From assembly GCA_027487845.1 (NCBI GenBank), contig JAIYCV010000037.1, forward strand, positions 88,500 through 152,499: a stretch of DNA of 64,000 nt, read 5' to 3'. The stretch is from Flammeovirgaceae bacterium. Lineage in GTDB: Bacteria; Bacteroidota; Bacteroidia; Cytophagales; Cyclobacteriaceae. The notes beneath the pieces were generated by a model. That model did no database searches. It saw only the letters and a list, made by a program, of their open reading frames with translations, and was not told the origin of the DNA. The position numbers and the translations under genes are program-made. How positions within the stretch are numbered: the stretch's first letter is position 1; the number at the start of each line of letters is the position of its first letter. Of the stretch, positions 54,162-63,884 are shown one piece after another.

Positions 54162-54197
54162 AAAAAAAGTCCGCCTCAATTTACCGAGGCGGACTTT
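54162..54197 (-). terminator. intrinsic terminator of the susC-susD operon
   Basis: Twelve-bp stem AAAGTCCGCCTC (54166-54177) / GAGGCGGACTTT (54186-54197) with an A-run at 54162-54168, which is the T-tract on the minus strand, 24 bp after the susD stop. It can also stop accD read-through. Confidence 0.92.
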
Positions 54198-54221
54198 CTA
54201 CTGATTAAAATTTTCTACACC

Positions 54222-55619
54222 TTAATAGCCCACATTCTGAACTAACTCCTTATTGGTATCAATTTCCACTTGCGGAATTGGGAAAATCAGCTTAGGACTA
54301 TTCCAAAGGATACCAGACTGGCTACCTCTAGTGCGCTTAATATCATGAAGTCTGCTTCCTTCAAACGCAAGCTCCAAAAGGCGTTCATTTAAAATAGCTT
54401 CAATATTTAATGAACCAGAACCTAAGTTCGGCAAACCAGCTCTTGCCCTCAATCTATTAACATCCGCAAGGGGGCTATCTCCAACTGAGGTCGACAGTCT
54501 AAAATTTGCCTCAGCTCTCGTTAAATACATTTCAGCAATTCTCACTAACGGAACGTTACCAAAACGATCTAGATGTTTCCTTGAATAAAAGTTAGTGCCA
54601 ACCTGCTGAAAGTAGTTCCTCGCATCACCAGCAGTGTACTTTGCCCGGTGTGTCGCAGTAATCTTACAATCTCCGCGACCTGCCGACCCGGGAATTGAAC
54701 TTACACCAATACCAAAGTAGGTACTTAAAGCATTTTCCCCATCTTGGTTAGTGACTTTCATAGAAAAAATATATTCTGAAGGGCTATTGCCTGCATTGGT
54801 CAAAAAAGTAAACCAAAGAGAGGCGAAGGAAGAAGCCAACGGATTTCTGGCTGAAGCTATAACTCGGTTGGCAGCATCTCTGGCCTCGCCTAACGCTGCC
54901 AACTGGGCGGGGGTACTGCCGGTGACCCCCTGCGTTAACTTAACCCGAGCAATTACAGCTGTTGCTGCATTTTTTGTGGCATAGATACCGTTGGTAACGG
55001 GCAGGAGTGATTCTGCTTTAGTCAAATCCGTAATAATTTGCTGATACACTTGTGCAACAGTACTCCTTGCTTTGAAATCTGTTGCAGAGATACTCTTCGT
55101 TGGCTCAAGTACCAAAGGAACTCCCAGATTGGTTGCGTTATCTCCATCATCCCAAGTTTTAGCATAGAGTCGAACAAGTTCAAAATACATTGTCGCGCGG
55201 ATAAACAACGCTTCACCCTCAACCCTATCTTTTGTCTCAGCACTAGATACAATCTTTTCTTTAGCTGAAAGCACGTTATTAGCGCGGTTTATAACATCAT
55301 ATGCGCGCGTCCACATGCTAAGTGCATTACCATTGGTAGCTGCCATCTCTGCCTTCCACGCATCACTCAACCCTTGGAAAGTTCCAGTAAAGAAAATGTC
55401 CCCAGAATTTCCAGTCAGCTCGGCCAATACATGCATATCGCCACCGTAGGCATTTACGCTTTGAAGTCCATCGTAGGCACCTATCAAACTCACTAATACA
55501 TCCTTTTCAGTTGACAGGGCTTTCTCCTGATCTAAGTTCTGAAAAGGTTTGATGTTTAATTTATCATCACAACTCGTAATTACTGCAAAGAGCAGCAACA
55601 ATCCGATTAATTTTTTCAT
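54222..55619 (-). CDS. SusD/RagB-family outer-membrane lipoprotein
   Basis: A nutrient-binding lipoprotein on the cell surface that caps a SusC transporter. From ATG 55619 it has 465 residues: lipoprotein signal MKKLIGLLLLFAVITSC (Cys17), then the SusD fold with TPR-like helices, including GDIFFTGTFQGLSDAWKAEMA, the RATMYFELVRLYAKTWDDG region, and near the C-terminus VRIAEMYLTRAEANFRLS and LLELAFEGSRLHDIKRTRG, which are hallmark blocks. An upstream start at 55640 would spoil the signal. No glycosidase or protease gene is adjacent, so the ligand is unknown. Confidence 0.95.
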   Translation of the reverse strand: MKKLIGLLLLFAVITSCDDKLNIKPFQNLDQEKALSTEKDVLVSLIGAYDGLQSVNAYGGDMHVLAELTGNSGDIFFTGTFQGLSDAWKAEMAATNGNALSMWTRAYDVINRANNVLSAKEKIVSSAETKDRVEGEALFIRATMYFELVRLYAKTWDDGDNATNLGVPLVLEPTKSISATDFKARSTVAQVYQQIITDLTKAESLLPVTNGIYATKNAATAVIARVKLTQGVTGSTPAQLAALGEARDAANRVIASARNPLASSFASLWFTFLTNAGNSPSEYIFSMKVTNQDGENALSTYFGIGVSSIPGSAGRGDCKITATHRAKYTAGDARNYFQQVGTNFYSRKHLDRFGNVPLVRIAEMYLTRAEANFRLSTSVGDSPLADVNRLRARAGLPNLGSGSLNIEAILNERLLELAFEGSRLHDIKRTRGSQSGILWNSPKLIFPIPQVEIDTNKELVQNVGY

Positions 55620-55657
55620 AGTTATTTGTTTTAATTTCATGCTGACAAACGGTCGAT

Positions 55658-58600
55658 TTACAATCCAATATTAACACCGAACATAATCGTCCGCGGTTGT
55701 GGAGGCGTATAAAAATCATTTCCTTGAGCAATGTTCACATTACGAGCCGCTTGAATATCTGCGTTAACTTCAGGATCCCAAAAAGGATAATTTGTGAATG
55801 TAAGCAAATTCAAACCCGAAACGTAAAAACGTACACGCTCTAACTTTACCCTGCTTAAAACACTTGTAGGTAACGAGTAACCGAAGGTTACATTTCGCAA
55901 ACGAATGAATGAACCGTCCACCACATAGCGGCTACTCAGTTGGGCACCGTTGTTTTGAAAGAACCGCGCCTGAGGGATGTCGGTGATCTGTCCAGGGGTT
56001 GTCCACGCTCCTAATTGATCAACGGTTTGGTTATCTTCAAACCTCATGTTTGCCGATGAAAACCGACCCATTCCATAGGTTGAAATCTGATTACCAAAAA
56101 CTCCGTTGAAAAAAATAGAAAGATCAAAACCTTTGAACGAGAAATTGTTTGTCATACCAGCAATGTAATCAGGATTAGGTTTGCCGACTGCCTTCCGTTG
56201 CGCTTGAGTGTAGTTCAAACGATTCACAGTCGTTCTATCTACAGAGCCGTCTGGACCTGTAGTATTTTTGTAGAACAAAGCATCGCCATTAGCTGGGTCA
56301 ACACCTGCATATTCTACAGTGTAGAATACCCCAATAGGCTGACCTTCTTGCACCCTATTATAGTCTCCAGCGTCAATGATTTGCCCTTGAATATCGATCA
56401 CCTTATTCTCGTTATAACCAATATTGAAACTGGTATTCCACTTTAGTTTACCTACTAAGTTTTGGCTATTAAGCACGAATTCAAAGCCTCGGTTTTGAAG
56501 TTTACCCACATTACGAACTTGAGAAATAAACCCGGAAGAGCGTGGAACATTGACATTAAGCAATAATCCAGAAGTGTTCTTTTCGTAATAGTCAATCTCG
56601 CCCGTCAATCGGTTATTGAAGAAACCAAAATCCAAACCGATATCAACTTGTTCGGTTGTCTCCCAACGTAAGTCTGGGTTGCCTAATTGGGAGGGGCGTT
56701 GCCCAGCTGCTCCAGCATAGCCCGCATCTCCAGCGAACAAACCTAACTGAGGAAAATTACCGATTTCGGCATTGCCAACCTGTCCGTAACTGGCCCTGAG
56801 TTTCAAAAAGCTGATGGGTGTAACGCTTTTCAAAAAATTCTCTTCCGAAATCACCCAACCGACCGAACCGGCTGGGAAAACTCCGTATCGGGAGTTTGCT
56901 CCAAACCTCGAAGAACCGTCCCTACGCAAACTAAAAGTTGCCAAGTATTTGTTATTAAATTTGTAGTTTGCCCTCAAAAAAAGAGAATTGAACGAGAACT
57001 CCGTTTGTGAAGAACTACCGTCAGATTTTGTGGCCGCACTGGCTATCTTCCGGTAGGAATCAGAAGGAAAATCTAAGCCTTCAACATCGGCATATTTAGC
57101 CGTTGATTGCTGATACTGCATTCCCGCTACCACGTTGAGCGAACTTTTGCCAATGTCTTTTGTGTATGTAAAGTAGTTTTGAGCATTGAGGTTTGTAACA
57201 AAAGCTGACGCGTTTGATCCTACTCCATTTGCAGCTCTTGTCTGATTTCGTATCGTCTGACTCTGGAAATATCCTTCTTCATTCTGTGACAAAATATCTA
57301 CACCAAATTCCGTCTGGAAAGTGAGACTAGGCAATAACTTGGCAGTGCCATATATATTACTAAGGTTTCTAAAACTCTCTTGCTCATAACGACCATAGTC
57401 AAGGCTGATTCTCGGATTGTAGTAAAGTCCAACATTTATATCACCAGGTGGCGTTCCCGTTGGTAAACCTGTATTTGGATCTGTGAAAGGAGTCATCGGT
57501 AATAACGCAACAGACTGAAGAGGATTTGAGAAGGCTCCGTCACCGGGTAATCTAACATTAAGGGTTCGTGCCAAACTCATTGTTAGTCCAAAATTTAGCC
57601 AGTCGTTAGCCTTCTGATCAATATTAAGGCGACCAGTTGTCCGAGTTAAACTATTGCCGAACATGATGCCCTCTTGGCTCAAATGCTGCATTGAAGCAAA
57701 AAACTTAGTCTTGTCATTTCCTCCGCTAACTTGTAAGTCTGCTTGATTAACTTTTCCCTGCTGAAAAGCTTGATCTTGCCAGTCATATGTTTTCTTCGGA
57801 TCAGTATCCCATTGGCCAAAGCTATGGTAAGACATTAGATCTTTTGCATATTGTGTATCGCTACCCGGATCGTCTAGGGGAACTCCACCGCGATCGTCAT
57901 TGTATTTAGCCGCGCGAAAAATTAGCTCTGCATATTGCTCGGAATTCAAAAAATCAACTCTCCTTGTCTCACTTGAAACACCAGTTTGATAGTTGAAACT
58001 GACACTTGTTTTGCCTGATTTTCCTCTTTTAGTCGTAATAAGTATAACTCCATTAGCGGCTCTTGATCCATAAATAGCTGCAGCTGATGCGTCTTTCAAT
58101 ACTTCCAATGATTCAATATCATTAGGATTTATGTCCACTAATGGGTTAGTCGTTCCTCCATATTGGTTGTCTACCGACACCGTTATAGGGACACCGTCCA
58201 CCACATAGAGAGGTTCACTTCCTGCACTAATAGAGGATGTACCTCTAACCCTTACGGTAACCGCCTGACCTAATTTACCCGATGAGTTATTAACGAACAC
58301 TCCCGCAGCCCGTCCCTGCAACGCAGCATCGAGACTTGGCATTTGAATACTGGCAATATCTGAACCCTTGACGGAAGCAATGTTGCCTGTAAGGTCTTGC
58401 TTGATCTGGCCACCAAACCCAGTAACAACTATTTCAGAAAGCTGCTTTACATCCAGCCCAAGGCTAACATCCACTACAGATCTCTCGCCAATCTCAACTT
58501 CAGACCCGGTCATTCCAACAAACGAGAACGCCAGCGTACCACCTCCGCCAACAATAGTTAGCTTATAGTTTCCCTCGGTATCTGTAACAGTTCCATTGGT

Positions 58601-58741
58601 AGTACCTTTCAGCACCACACTCACACCAGGCAAAGCTGATCCATCTTCTGTAGACGTCACTTTACCCGAAACCACTCGGTCTTGTGCCCAGACGTTGAAC
58701 ACAAGAGCGAATGAGAAGCACACTAGTAAAATCTTCTTCAT
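55658..58741 (-). CDS. SusC/RagA-family TonB-dependent outer-membrane transporter
   Basis: The TonB-linked outer-membrane pore of a SusCD pair. It has 1027 residues: signal peptide (1-19), a CarboxypepD_reg-like domain (about 22-110, VVSGKVTSTEDGSALPGVSVVLKGTTNGT), the plug domain starting at the TonB-box region VKQLSEIVVTGFGGQIKQDLTG with LQGRAAGVFVNNSSG and VVDGVPI and the SusC signature ASAAAIYGSRAANGVILITTK, and a 22-strand barrel. There is no STN domain, so it is not of the anti-sigma signalling type. It is the first gene of a two-gene operon. Confidence 0.95.
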   Translation of the reverse strand: MKKILLVCFSFALVFNVWAQDRVVSGKVTSTEDGSALPGVSVVLKGTTNGTVTDTEGNYKLTIVGGGGTLAFSFVGMTGSEVEIGERSVVDVSLGLDVKQLSEIVVTGFGGQIKQDLTGNIASVKGSDIASIQMPSLDAALQGRAAGVFVNNSSGKLGQAVTVRVRGTSSISAGSEPLYVVDGVPITVSVDNQYGGTTNPLVDINPNDIESLEVLKDASAAAIYGSRAANGVILITTKRGKSGKTSVSFNYQTGVSSETRRVDFLNSEQYAELIFRAAKYNDDRGGVPLDDPGSDTQYAKDLMSYHSFGQWDTDPKKTYDWQDQAFQQGKVNQADLQVSGGNDKTKFFASMQHLSQEGIMFGNSLTRTTGRLNIDQKANDWLNFGLTMSLARTLNVRLPGDGAFSNPLQSVALLPMTPFTDPNTGLPTGTPPGDINVGLYYNPRISLDYGRYEQESFRNLSNIYGTAKLLPSLTFQTEFGVDILSQNEEGYFQSQTIRNQTRAANGVGSNASAFVTNLNAQNYFTYTKDIGKSSLNVVAGMQYQQSTAKYADVEGLDFPSDSYRKIASAATKSDGSSSQTEFSFNSLFLRANYKFNNKYLATFSLRRDGSSRFGANSRYGVFPAGSVGWVISEENFLKSVTPISFLKLRASYGQVGNAEIGNFPQLGLFAGDAGYAGAAGQRPSQLGNPDLRWETTEQVDIGLDFGFFNNRLTGEIDYYEKNTSGLLLNVNVPRSSGFISQVRNVGKLQNRGFEFVLNSQNLVGKLKWNTSFNIGYNENKVIDIQGQIIDAGDYNRVQEGQPIGVFYTVEYAGVDPANGDALFYKNTTGPDGSVDRTTVNRLNYTQAQRKAVGKPNPDYIAGMTNNFSFKGFDLSIFFNGVFGNQISTYGMGRFSSANMRFEDNQTVDQLGAWTTPGQITDIPQARFFQNNGAQLSSRYVVDGSFIRLRNVTFGYSLPTSVLSRVKLERVRFYVSGLNLLTFTNYPFWDPEVNADIQAARNVNIAQGNDFYTPPQPRTIMFGVNIGL

Positions 58742-59170
58742 ACGTTTAGGTTTAGGTTAAAAATAAGTTGGCAAAGTAGCTAGAAATTGTTAATTTGATA
58801 ACGTTGTGATAAGAAATTGTTAAAAATATTATTTCGCCCAACTGACAATTAGAAGAAGAATTAAGGCAAATCGCTATAGAAAAGGCCTAAAACAGAATAT
58901 GCTATCGTTTGCGGCCAAAATGACTACAAATTTAATAGAGTAATTTCATTCCATTTAACCCAGATTATGCATTAGAGAATTTAAATGACCTTGTAAATTG
59001 ATGAAAATGAGCACCTTGCATAAAGTTTTATTCCAAACCTTGCTTATGCTATGGATTAGAACTTAAGTCGTTGATTCTCTTGAAGAAAAGAGTTATCAAT
59101 ATCATCTAATGCATAATATGGGTTTATTTAATAGTGTTACTTATTTTAAGCTCAGTTGATCTAAAAATGA
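58742..59170. other. noncoding gap upstream of susC
   Basis: About 430 bp of AT-rich sequence between susC and the rpmA terminator. No open frame with protein-like composition, RNA gene or complete -33/-7 promoter was found. An isolated TAAATTTG (-7 type) occurs on the minus strand at 58927-58934, about 190 bp from the susC start, without a -33 partner. It presumably holds the susC promoter and leader. Confidence 0.4.
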
Positions 59171-59171
59171 A

Positions 59172-59203
59172 AAAAGCTCCTCAGTAAAAACTGAGGAGCT
59201 TTT
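59172..59203 (-). terminator. intrinsic terminator of rplU-rpmA
   Basis: Fourteen-bp perfect stem AAAAGCTCCTCAGT (59172-59185) / ACTGAGGAGCTTTT (59190-59203) with a 4-nt loop; T-tract on the minus strand. 22 bp after the rpmA stop. It is symmetrical enough to act in both directions. Confidence 0.93.
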
Positions 59204-59225
59204 CCAAAAAATACTTATTACGATA

Positions 59226-59483
59226 TTACGCTACCGCCTCAACAGAAACAAAGGACTTGTTTTCTTTTTTCTTTTTGAAAACCACAACACCATTTGACAA
59301 TGCAAATAATGTATGATCTTTACCAATGCCTACATTTTTACCCGGGTTATGCCTTGTGCCGCGCTGGCGTACTATTATGTTGCCAGCAACAACCTTCTGC
59401 CCTCCAAATACCTTTATGCCGAGTCTTTTGCTTTCCGATTCGCGACCGTTCTTTACTTTACCTTCGCCTTTCTTATGTGCCAT
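59226..59483 (-). CDS. rpmA: 50S ribosomal protein L27
   Basis: L27 reaches the peptidyl-transferase centre with its N-terminus. The 85-residue protein starts [28 protein letters not shown], the conserved L27 head, followed by [29 protein letters not shown]. There is no N-terminal propeptide of the Firmicutes kind. It lies downstream of rplU across a 97-bp spacer of tandem and inverted repeats, and its ATG is 3 bp beyond the repeat element. Confidence 0.97.
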   Translation of the reverse strand: MAHKKGEGKVKNGRESESKRLGIKVFGGQKVVAGNIIVRQRGTRHNPGKNVGIGKDHTLFALSNGVVVFKKKKENKSFVSVEAVA

Positions 59484-59486
59484 AGC

Positions 59487-59576
59487 TTAATTTGAAAATT
59501 TGATGATTTGAAAATTTGATGATTCGTTGGTTTGAAAATGTTGATTCGAATCTAAAAATTAAGAATTTCGAATTAA
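59487..59576 (-). repeat. tandem and inverted repeats in the rplU-rpmA spacer
   Basis: A 16-bp unit (TTTGAAAATTTGATGA on the plus strand) is repeated perfectly at 59491-59506 and 59507-59522. The spacer ends form an inverted repeat: TTAATTTGAAA (59487-59497) against TTTCGAATTAA (59566-59576), 10 of 11 pairs. So the region after the rplU stop can pair with the region just before the rpmA start. Confidence 0.6.
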
Positions 59577-59580
59577 CCCA

Positions 59581-59889
59581 TTAGCTAATGCTCTCAATCA
59601 TTAGCTTGGTGAATTGTTGACGATGGCCATTTCTTTTGGCATAGCCTTTCCTTCTCTTCTTCTTAAACACCACTAGTTTATCGCCTTTTACATGCTCCAA
59701 TACTCTCCCAGAAATAGTAGCGCCCGCAATAGTGGGAGTTCCAATAGCTATTGAAGAGTCATTATCGATCAACAAAACATTCTTAAACTCAAGCGTGGTA
59801 CCTTCTTCTGCGTCCAATTTGGGCGCGTAAACGTACTGATCTTTAGTTACTTTGTATTGTTTCCCAGCGATGTCAACTATTGCGTACAT
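59581..59889 (-). CDS. rplU: 50S ribosomal protein L21
   Basis: L21 binds 23S rRNA early in assembly. The 102-residue protein starts YAIVDIAGKQYKVTKDQYVYAPKLDAEEG, the L21 signature, and ends with FKKKRRKGYAKRNGHRQQFTKLMIESI. A -33/-7 promoter of excellent quality lies 26 bp upstream. The operon rplU-rpmA is the standard pair; obgE, its partner in many genomes, is elsewhere in this window. Confidence 0.97.
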   Translation of the reverse strand: MYAIVDIAGKQYKVTKDQYVYAPKLDAEEGTTLEFKNVLLIDNDSSIAIGTPTIAGATISGRVLEHVKGDKLVVFKKKRRKGYAKRNGHRQQFTKLMIESIS

Positions 59890-59914
59890 GATTCAGCTTT
59901 TTTAAAATGGAGTG

Positions 59915-59945
59915 CAAAGATAGGGTTACGGAGCAAACTTCCAAA
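59915..59945 (-). promoter_or_regulatory. -33/-7 promoter of rplU-rpmA
   Basis: On the minus strand, TTTG (59945-59942), 19-bp spacer, TATCTTTG (59922-59915) followed by CAC; 26 bp before the rplU ATG. Confidence 0.8.
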
Positions 59946-60329
59946 GTTTTCTGAGAAAATGGGATGATCATTTCGCTTAGGGATTTCTTGGCCAATTTTT
60001 ATGGCAATGGACTACCCTCAAAAAAGCTTAAAAAATGAGTTCCAAAATCACGCAAAAAAAAAGTTAATTTTTTTTAATTAAGGCTTTTCATTCGATAGCA
60101 AAAGCAACAAGCCTATTTACCAATTACTTATACAGCAAAGTACATAAACGAGTAAGGTTTAGAGCCCATGTTACCAGTTTTTAATTTGCTCATTGTTTAG
60201 AATCTTTGCTGTCTTGCTAGGTAAAATGTGTTGTTCCTCTTTTACCTCAAGATACCAGTAAATTTTGACGAAAAACGAAAGTGAGCTAACCAATAGGTTA
60301 TTTCATTGTTAAATTTTTTAAATATAAAT
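59946..60329. other. noncoding gap between the divergent rplU and nrdB genes
   Basis: About 380 bp with an A/T tract region (60050-60080, long A run then T run) and no open frame or RNA gene that I can support. It should contain the nrdB promoter, but no complete -33/-7 pair was recognised (nearest is AATCTTTG at 60201-60208). I looked for tandem NrdR boxes and found none I trust. Confidence 0.4.
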
Positions 60330-61319
60330 ATGAATAAAATACTTACCAACGAGTTGATTCTAACGGAAAACAAAGACCGTTTTGTTCTTTTTCCAATTGT
60401 TCATCACGACATCTGGAAGTATTATAAACAAGCAGAAGCAAGTTTTTGGACAGCCGAAGAAATTGACTTAAGCCAAGATCTTAGGGATTGGGAAAACCTC
60501 AATGATGGTGAGCGTCATTTTATTACTCACGTGCTGGCTTTTTTCGCGGCCAGCGATGGCATCGTAAACGAGAATCTCGCAGAGCATTTTGTGGGAGAAG
60601 TTCAATATACCGAAGCTAAGTTCTTTTATGGCTTTCAAATTGCCATGGAAAATGTGCATTCTGAAACGTATTCGTTATTAATAGACACTTACGTCAAAAA
60701 CCCGCAAGAAAAAGATAAGCTTCTTCATGCCATTGAAACGATGGACTGTGTTAAGAAAAAAGCCGAGTGGGCACTTCGCTGGATAGACAACGGCAATTTT
60801 CAAGAGCGCTTAATAGCTTTTGCAGCAGTTGAGGGAATTTTCTTCTCAGGATCATTTTGCTCCATTTTCTGGCTAAAGAAAAGAGGCTTGATGCCAGGGC
60901 TCACCTTCTCTAATGAGTTGATCTCGAGAGACGAGGGCTTGCATTGCGATTTCGCCTGTCATTTATATACCAAACACATTAGTAATAAACTTCCAATTGA
61001 AACAGTAGTCGGAATTATAAAAGATGCTGTAGAAATAGAAAAGGAATTTGTTACCGATTCGTTGCCAGTTAATTTGATTGGAATGAATGCCACACTCATG
61101 TGCCAATACATCGAGTTTGTCGCTGATCGCTTATTGGATGAATTAACTGGGACGAAAGTATATAATGCCACTAATCCTTTTGATTTCATGGAAATGATTT
61201 CGTTGCGGGGCAAAACGAACTTTTTTGAGAAAAGAGTTGCTGAATACCAAAAAGCCGGAGTTATGAAAAGCACGGAAAAAGAAATCACTCCTAAATTTTC
61301 ATTGAACGAGGATTTTTAA
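60330..61319 (+). CDS. nrdB: class Ia ribonucleotide reductase beta subunit
   Basis: The R2 subunit carries the diiron-tyrosyl radical cofactor. From ATG 60330 it has 329 residues; a longer frame to TTG 60306 is rejected. Metal ligands and radical site occur in [16 protein letters not shown], the [16 protein letters not shown] stretch (Glu, His and radical Tyr), and [42 protein letters not shown] (Glu, Glu, His). The sequence type resembles eukaryotic R2. It precedes nrdA by 53 bp, the reverse order of the usual nrdA-nrdB. Confidence 0.95.
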   Translation: MNKILTNELILTENKDRFVLFPIVHHDIWKYYKQAEASFWTAEEIDLSQDLRDWENLNDGERHFITHVLAFFAASDGIVNENLAEHFVGEVQYTEAKFFYGFQIAMENVHSETYSLLIDTYVKNPQEKDKLLHAIETMDCVKKKAEWALRWIDNGNFQERLIAFAAVEGIFFSGSFCSIFWLKKRGLMPGLTFSNELISRDEGLHCDFACHLYTKHISNKLPIETVVGIIKDAVEIEKEFVTDSLPVNLIGMNATLMCQYIEFVADRLLDELTGTKVYNATNPFDFMEMISLRGKTNFFEKRVAEYQKAGVMKSTEKEITPKFSLNEDF

Positions 61320-61372
61320 TACATTCGATCACATTTTTTAAACTGTTTTTTAATAACAAACACCCTACCCAC

Positions 61373-63826
61373 ATGCTCGTAATCAAACGCGATGGACACC
61401 GAGAGTCTGTTAAGTTCGACAAAATCACCGCAAGAATTGAAAAACTCTGCTACGGACTAGATTCTAAATTCGTAAACCCGGTGGAGGTTGCAATGAAGGT
61501 GATCAACGGCCTTTACGATGGTGTATCCACCATTGAGCTTGACAACCTAGCCGCTGAAATAGCCGCAACGTTAACCACCAAACATCCAGACTTTGCAAAA
61601 CTCGCTGCTCGCATAGCGGTTTCCAATCTTCATAAAGTTACCAGTAAGTCTTTCAGCAATACAATGAAAAGGCTTTACACCTATGTGGACCCAAAAACAG
61701 GCCAAAATGCACCCCTTATTTCCAAAGAAACTTGGAAAGTGGTGAAAGACAATGCCGCTGAATTAGATGAAGCAATTATCTATGATCGCGATTTTGCTTA
61801 CGATTACTTTGGATTCAAAACACTGGAGCGATCTTATTTAATGAAAGTGGACGGTAAAGTGGTTGAACGTCCTCAACATTTATTAATGAGAGTGGCTGTG
61901 GGCATTCATGGTGAAGATATTCCCGCAACCATTGAAACCTACAACCTACTTTCCGAAAAATGGTTTACGCATGCCACCCCTACGCTATTCAATGCTGGCA
62001 CGCCCAAACCACAACTTTCTTCCTGTTTCTTATTGACCATGAAGGATGATAGTATTGATGGAATTTACGATACGCTAAAAAATTGCGCTAAAATTTCTCA
62101 ATCAGCCGGTGGAATTGGCCTTAGCATACACAATGTAAGGGCTAAAGGATCTTATATTAAGGGAACAGGCGGAACATCTAATGGCATTGTGCCGATGCTC
62201 CGCAATTTTGATATGACCGCCCGCTATGTCGATCAAGGGGGAGGAAAACGCAAAGGCAGCTTTGCCATTTATTTGGAACCTTGGCATGCCGATATTTTTG
62301 AATTCCTTGATTTGAAGAAAAATCATGGGAAAGAAGAAATGCGCGCACGCGACCTTTTCTATGCTATCTGGATTTCTGACTTGTTTATGAAGCGCGTGGA
62401 GAACAACGAAATGTGGTCTCTCTTCTGCCCTAACGAAGCACCTGGTTTAGCTGATTGCTACGGTGAAGAATTTGAACGCCTGTATGAAAAATATGAAAGC
62501 GAAGGCAAATACAGAAAACAAGTAAAAGCACAAGACATTTGGTTTGAAATACTCGAAGCTCAAATAGAAACAGGCACGCCTTACATATTATATAAAGACG
62601 CTGCAAACAAGAAGTCAAATCAAAAAAACTTAGGTACCATAAAATCAAGTAATCTCTGCACAGAGATTATGGAGTTTACCTCGCCAGACGAGGTAGCGGT
62701 ATGTAATCTGGCTTCTTTGGCGTTGCCAAAATTCGTTACTGAAGATGGCAAGTTTGACCACCAAAAATTATATGAGATCACCAAAGTAGCTACTCGAAAT
62801 CTTAATAAAGTAATTGACGTAAACTACTATCCTATTCCAGAAGCGCGCTATTCCAATATGCGCCATCGCCCTATTGGTATTGGTGTCCAAGGATTGGCAG
62901 ATGCTTTTATTTTGCTCAGAATGCCGTTTGAATCGCCCGAAGCGCGGGGATTAAACAAAGACATATTCGAAACCATCTATTTCGCTGCGATGGAATCGTC
63001 CATGGAGCTTTCTAAAGAACATGGCCCGTATGAGACGTTTAAGGGGTCGCCTGTTTCAAAAGGTATTTTTCAATTTGATATGTGGGGCGTTACCCCATCT
63101 TCCGGCCGTTGGGATTGGGAAAAGTTGAAGCGTGAAGTTAAACAGCATGGCGTGAGGAACTCATTGTTGCTAGCACCTATGCCTACCGCGTCCACATCAC
63201 AAATTTTAGGTAACAACGAGTGTTTCGAACCCTATACTTCAAACATCTATACTCGCAGAACGTTGTCGGGCGAATTCATTATCGCGAACAAACATTTGAT
63301 GAAGGATTTAATAAGCCTTGGCCTATGGAGCGATAACATGAGACAGAAATTGATCTCAACCAATGGCTCTGTCCAACCGATTCCCGAAATACCACAGCAT
63401 TTAAAAGATATCTACAAAACTGTTTGGGAAATTTCTCAAAAGGCGATTATTGATATGTCTGCCGATCGCGGTGCCTTCATCTGTCAATCACAGAGTTTGA
63501 ATATCCACATTACGAATCCAAACTTTGGCAAGCTTACCTCTATGCATTTTTATGCCTGGAAAAAGGGGTTGAAGACGGGTATGTACTATTTGAGGTCGAC
63601 TGCTGCCGCTGACGCGATCAAGTTTACACTTGATAAAAATGCTATGCTGCAACCTGCTGAATCAGAAGTTGCTCCTGGAATACCTTCCCTTCAGATACCT
63701 GTTGTTGCTGAGGCGCAACAGACAATTGCTTACGCACAAAATTCCTTATCAGATTATGATCAAAAACTATCTGATATGGCCTGCTCGCTGGATAACCCAG
63801 ATGCGTGTGAAGCTTGTGGAAGTTAG
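61373..63826 (+). CDS. nrdA: class Ia ribonucleotide reductase alpha subunit
   Basis: The R1 subunit reduces ribonucleoside diphosphates. It has 817 residues: an ATP-cone at about 1-90 ([24 protein letters not shown]) that senses dATP, the R1 core with catalytic cysteines in [18 protein letters not shown] and [11 protein letters not shown], the conserved Asn-x-Cys-x-Glu site, and the C-terminal CEACGS pair that shuttles electrons from thioredoxin. Paired with nrdB upstream. Terminator follows. Confidence 0.96.
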   Translation: MLVIKRDGHRESVKFDKITARIEKLCYGLDSKFVNPVEVAMKVINGLYDGVSTIELDNLAAEIAATLTTKHPDFAKLAARIAVSNLHKVTSKSFSNTMKRLYTYVDPKTGQNAPLISKETWKVVKDNAAELDEAIIYDRDFAYDYFGFKTLERSYLMKVDGKVVERPQHLLMRVAVGIHGEDIPATIETYNLLSEKWFTHATPTLFNAGTPKPQLSSCFLLTMKDDSIDGIYDTLKNCAKISQSAGGIGLSIHNVRAKGSYIKGTGGTSNGIVPMLRNFDMTARYVDQGGGKRKGSFAIYLEPWHADIFEFLDLKKNHGKEEMRARDLFYAIWISDLFMKRVENNEMWSLFCPNEAPGLADCYGEEFERLYEKYESEGKYRKQVKAQDIWFEILEAQIETGTPYILYKDAANKKSNQKNLGTIKSSNLCTEIMEFTSPDEVAVCNLASLALPKFVTEDGKFDHQKLYEITKVATRNLNKVIDVNYYPIPEARYSNMRHRPIGIGVQGLADAFILLRMPFESPEARGLNKDIFETIYFAAMESSMELSKEHGPYETFKGSPVSKGIFQFDMWGVTPSSGRWDWEKLKREVKQHGVRNSLLLAPMPTASTSQILGNNECFEPYTSNIYTRRTLSGEFIIANKHLMKDLISLGLWSDNMRQKLISTNGSVQPIPEIPQHLKDIYKTVWEISQKAIIDMSADRGAFICQSQSLNIHITNPNFGKLTSMHFYAWKKGLKTGMYYLRSTAAADAIKFTLDKNAMLQPAESEVAPGIPSLQIPVVAEAQQTIAYAQNSLSDYDQKLSDMACSLDNPDACEACGS

Positions 63827-63847
63827 TTGCTAGTTCTCGCTCAACAA

Positions 63848-63884
63848 CAAAATAGCCCAGGTAGTTGCTTGGGCTATTTTGTTT
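63848..63884 (+). terminator. intrinsic terminator after nrdA
   Basis: Twelve-bp stem CAAAATAGCCCA (63848-63859) / TGGGCTATTTTG (63870-63881) followed by TTT. Symmetrical enough to be bidirectional. Confidence 0.9.

Noticed and set aside
60046..60085. Long A and T runs that could be taken for a terminator upstream of nrdB
   Set aside because: The possible A/T-only pairing has no GC stem and there is no upstream gene that ends there; more probably an AT-rich promoter region.
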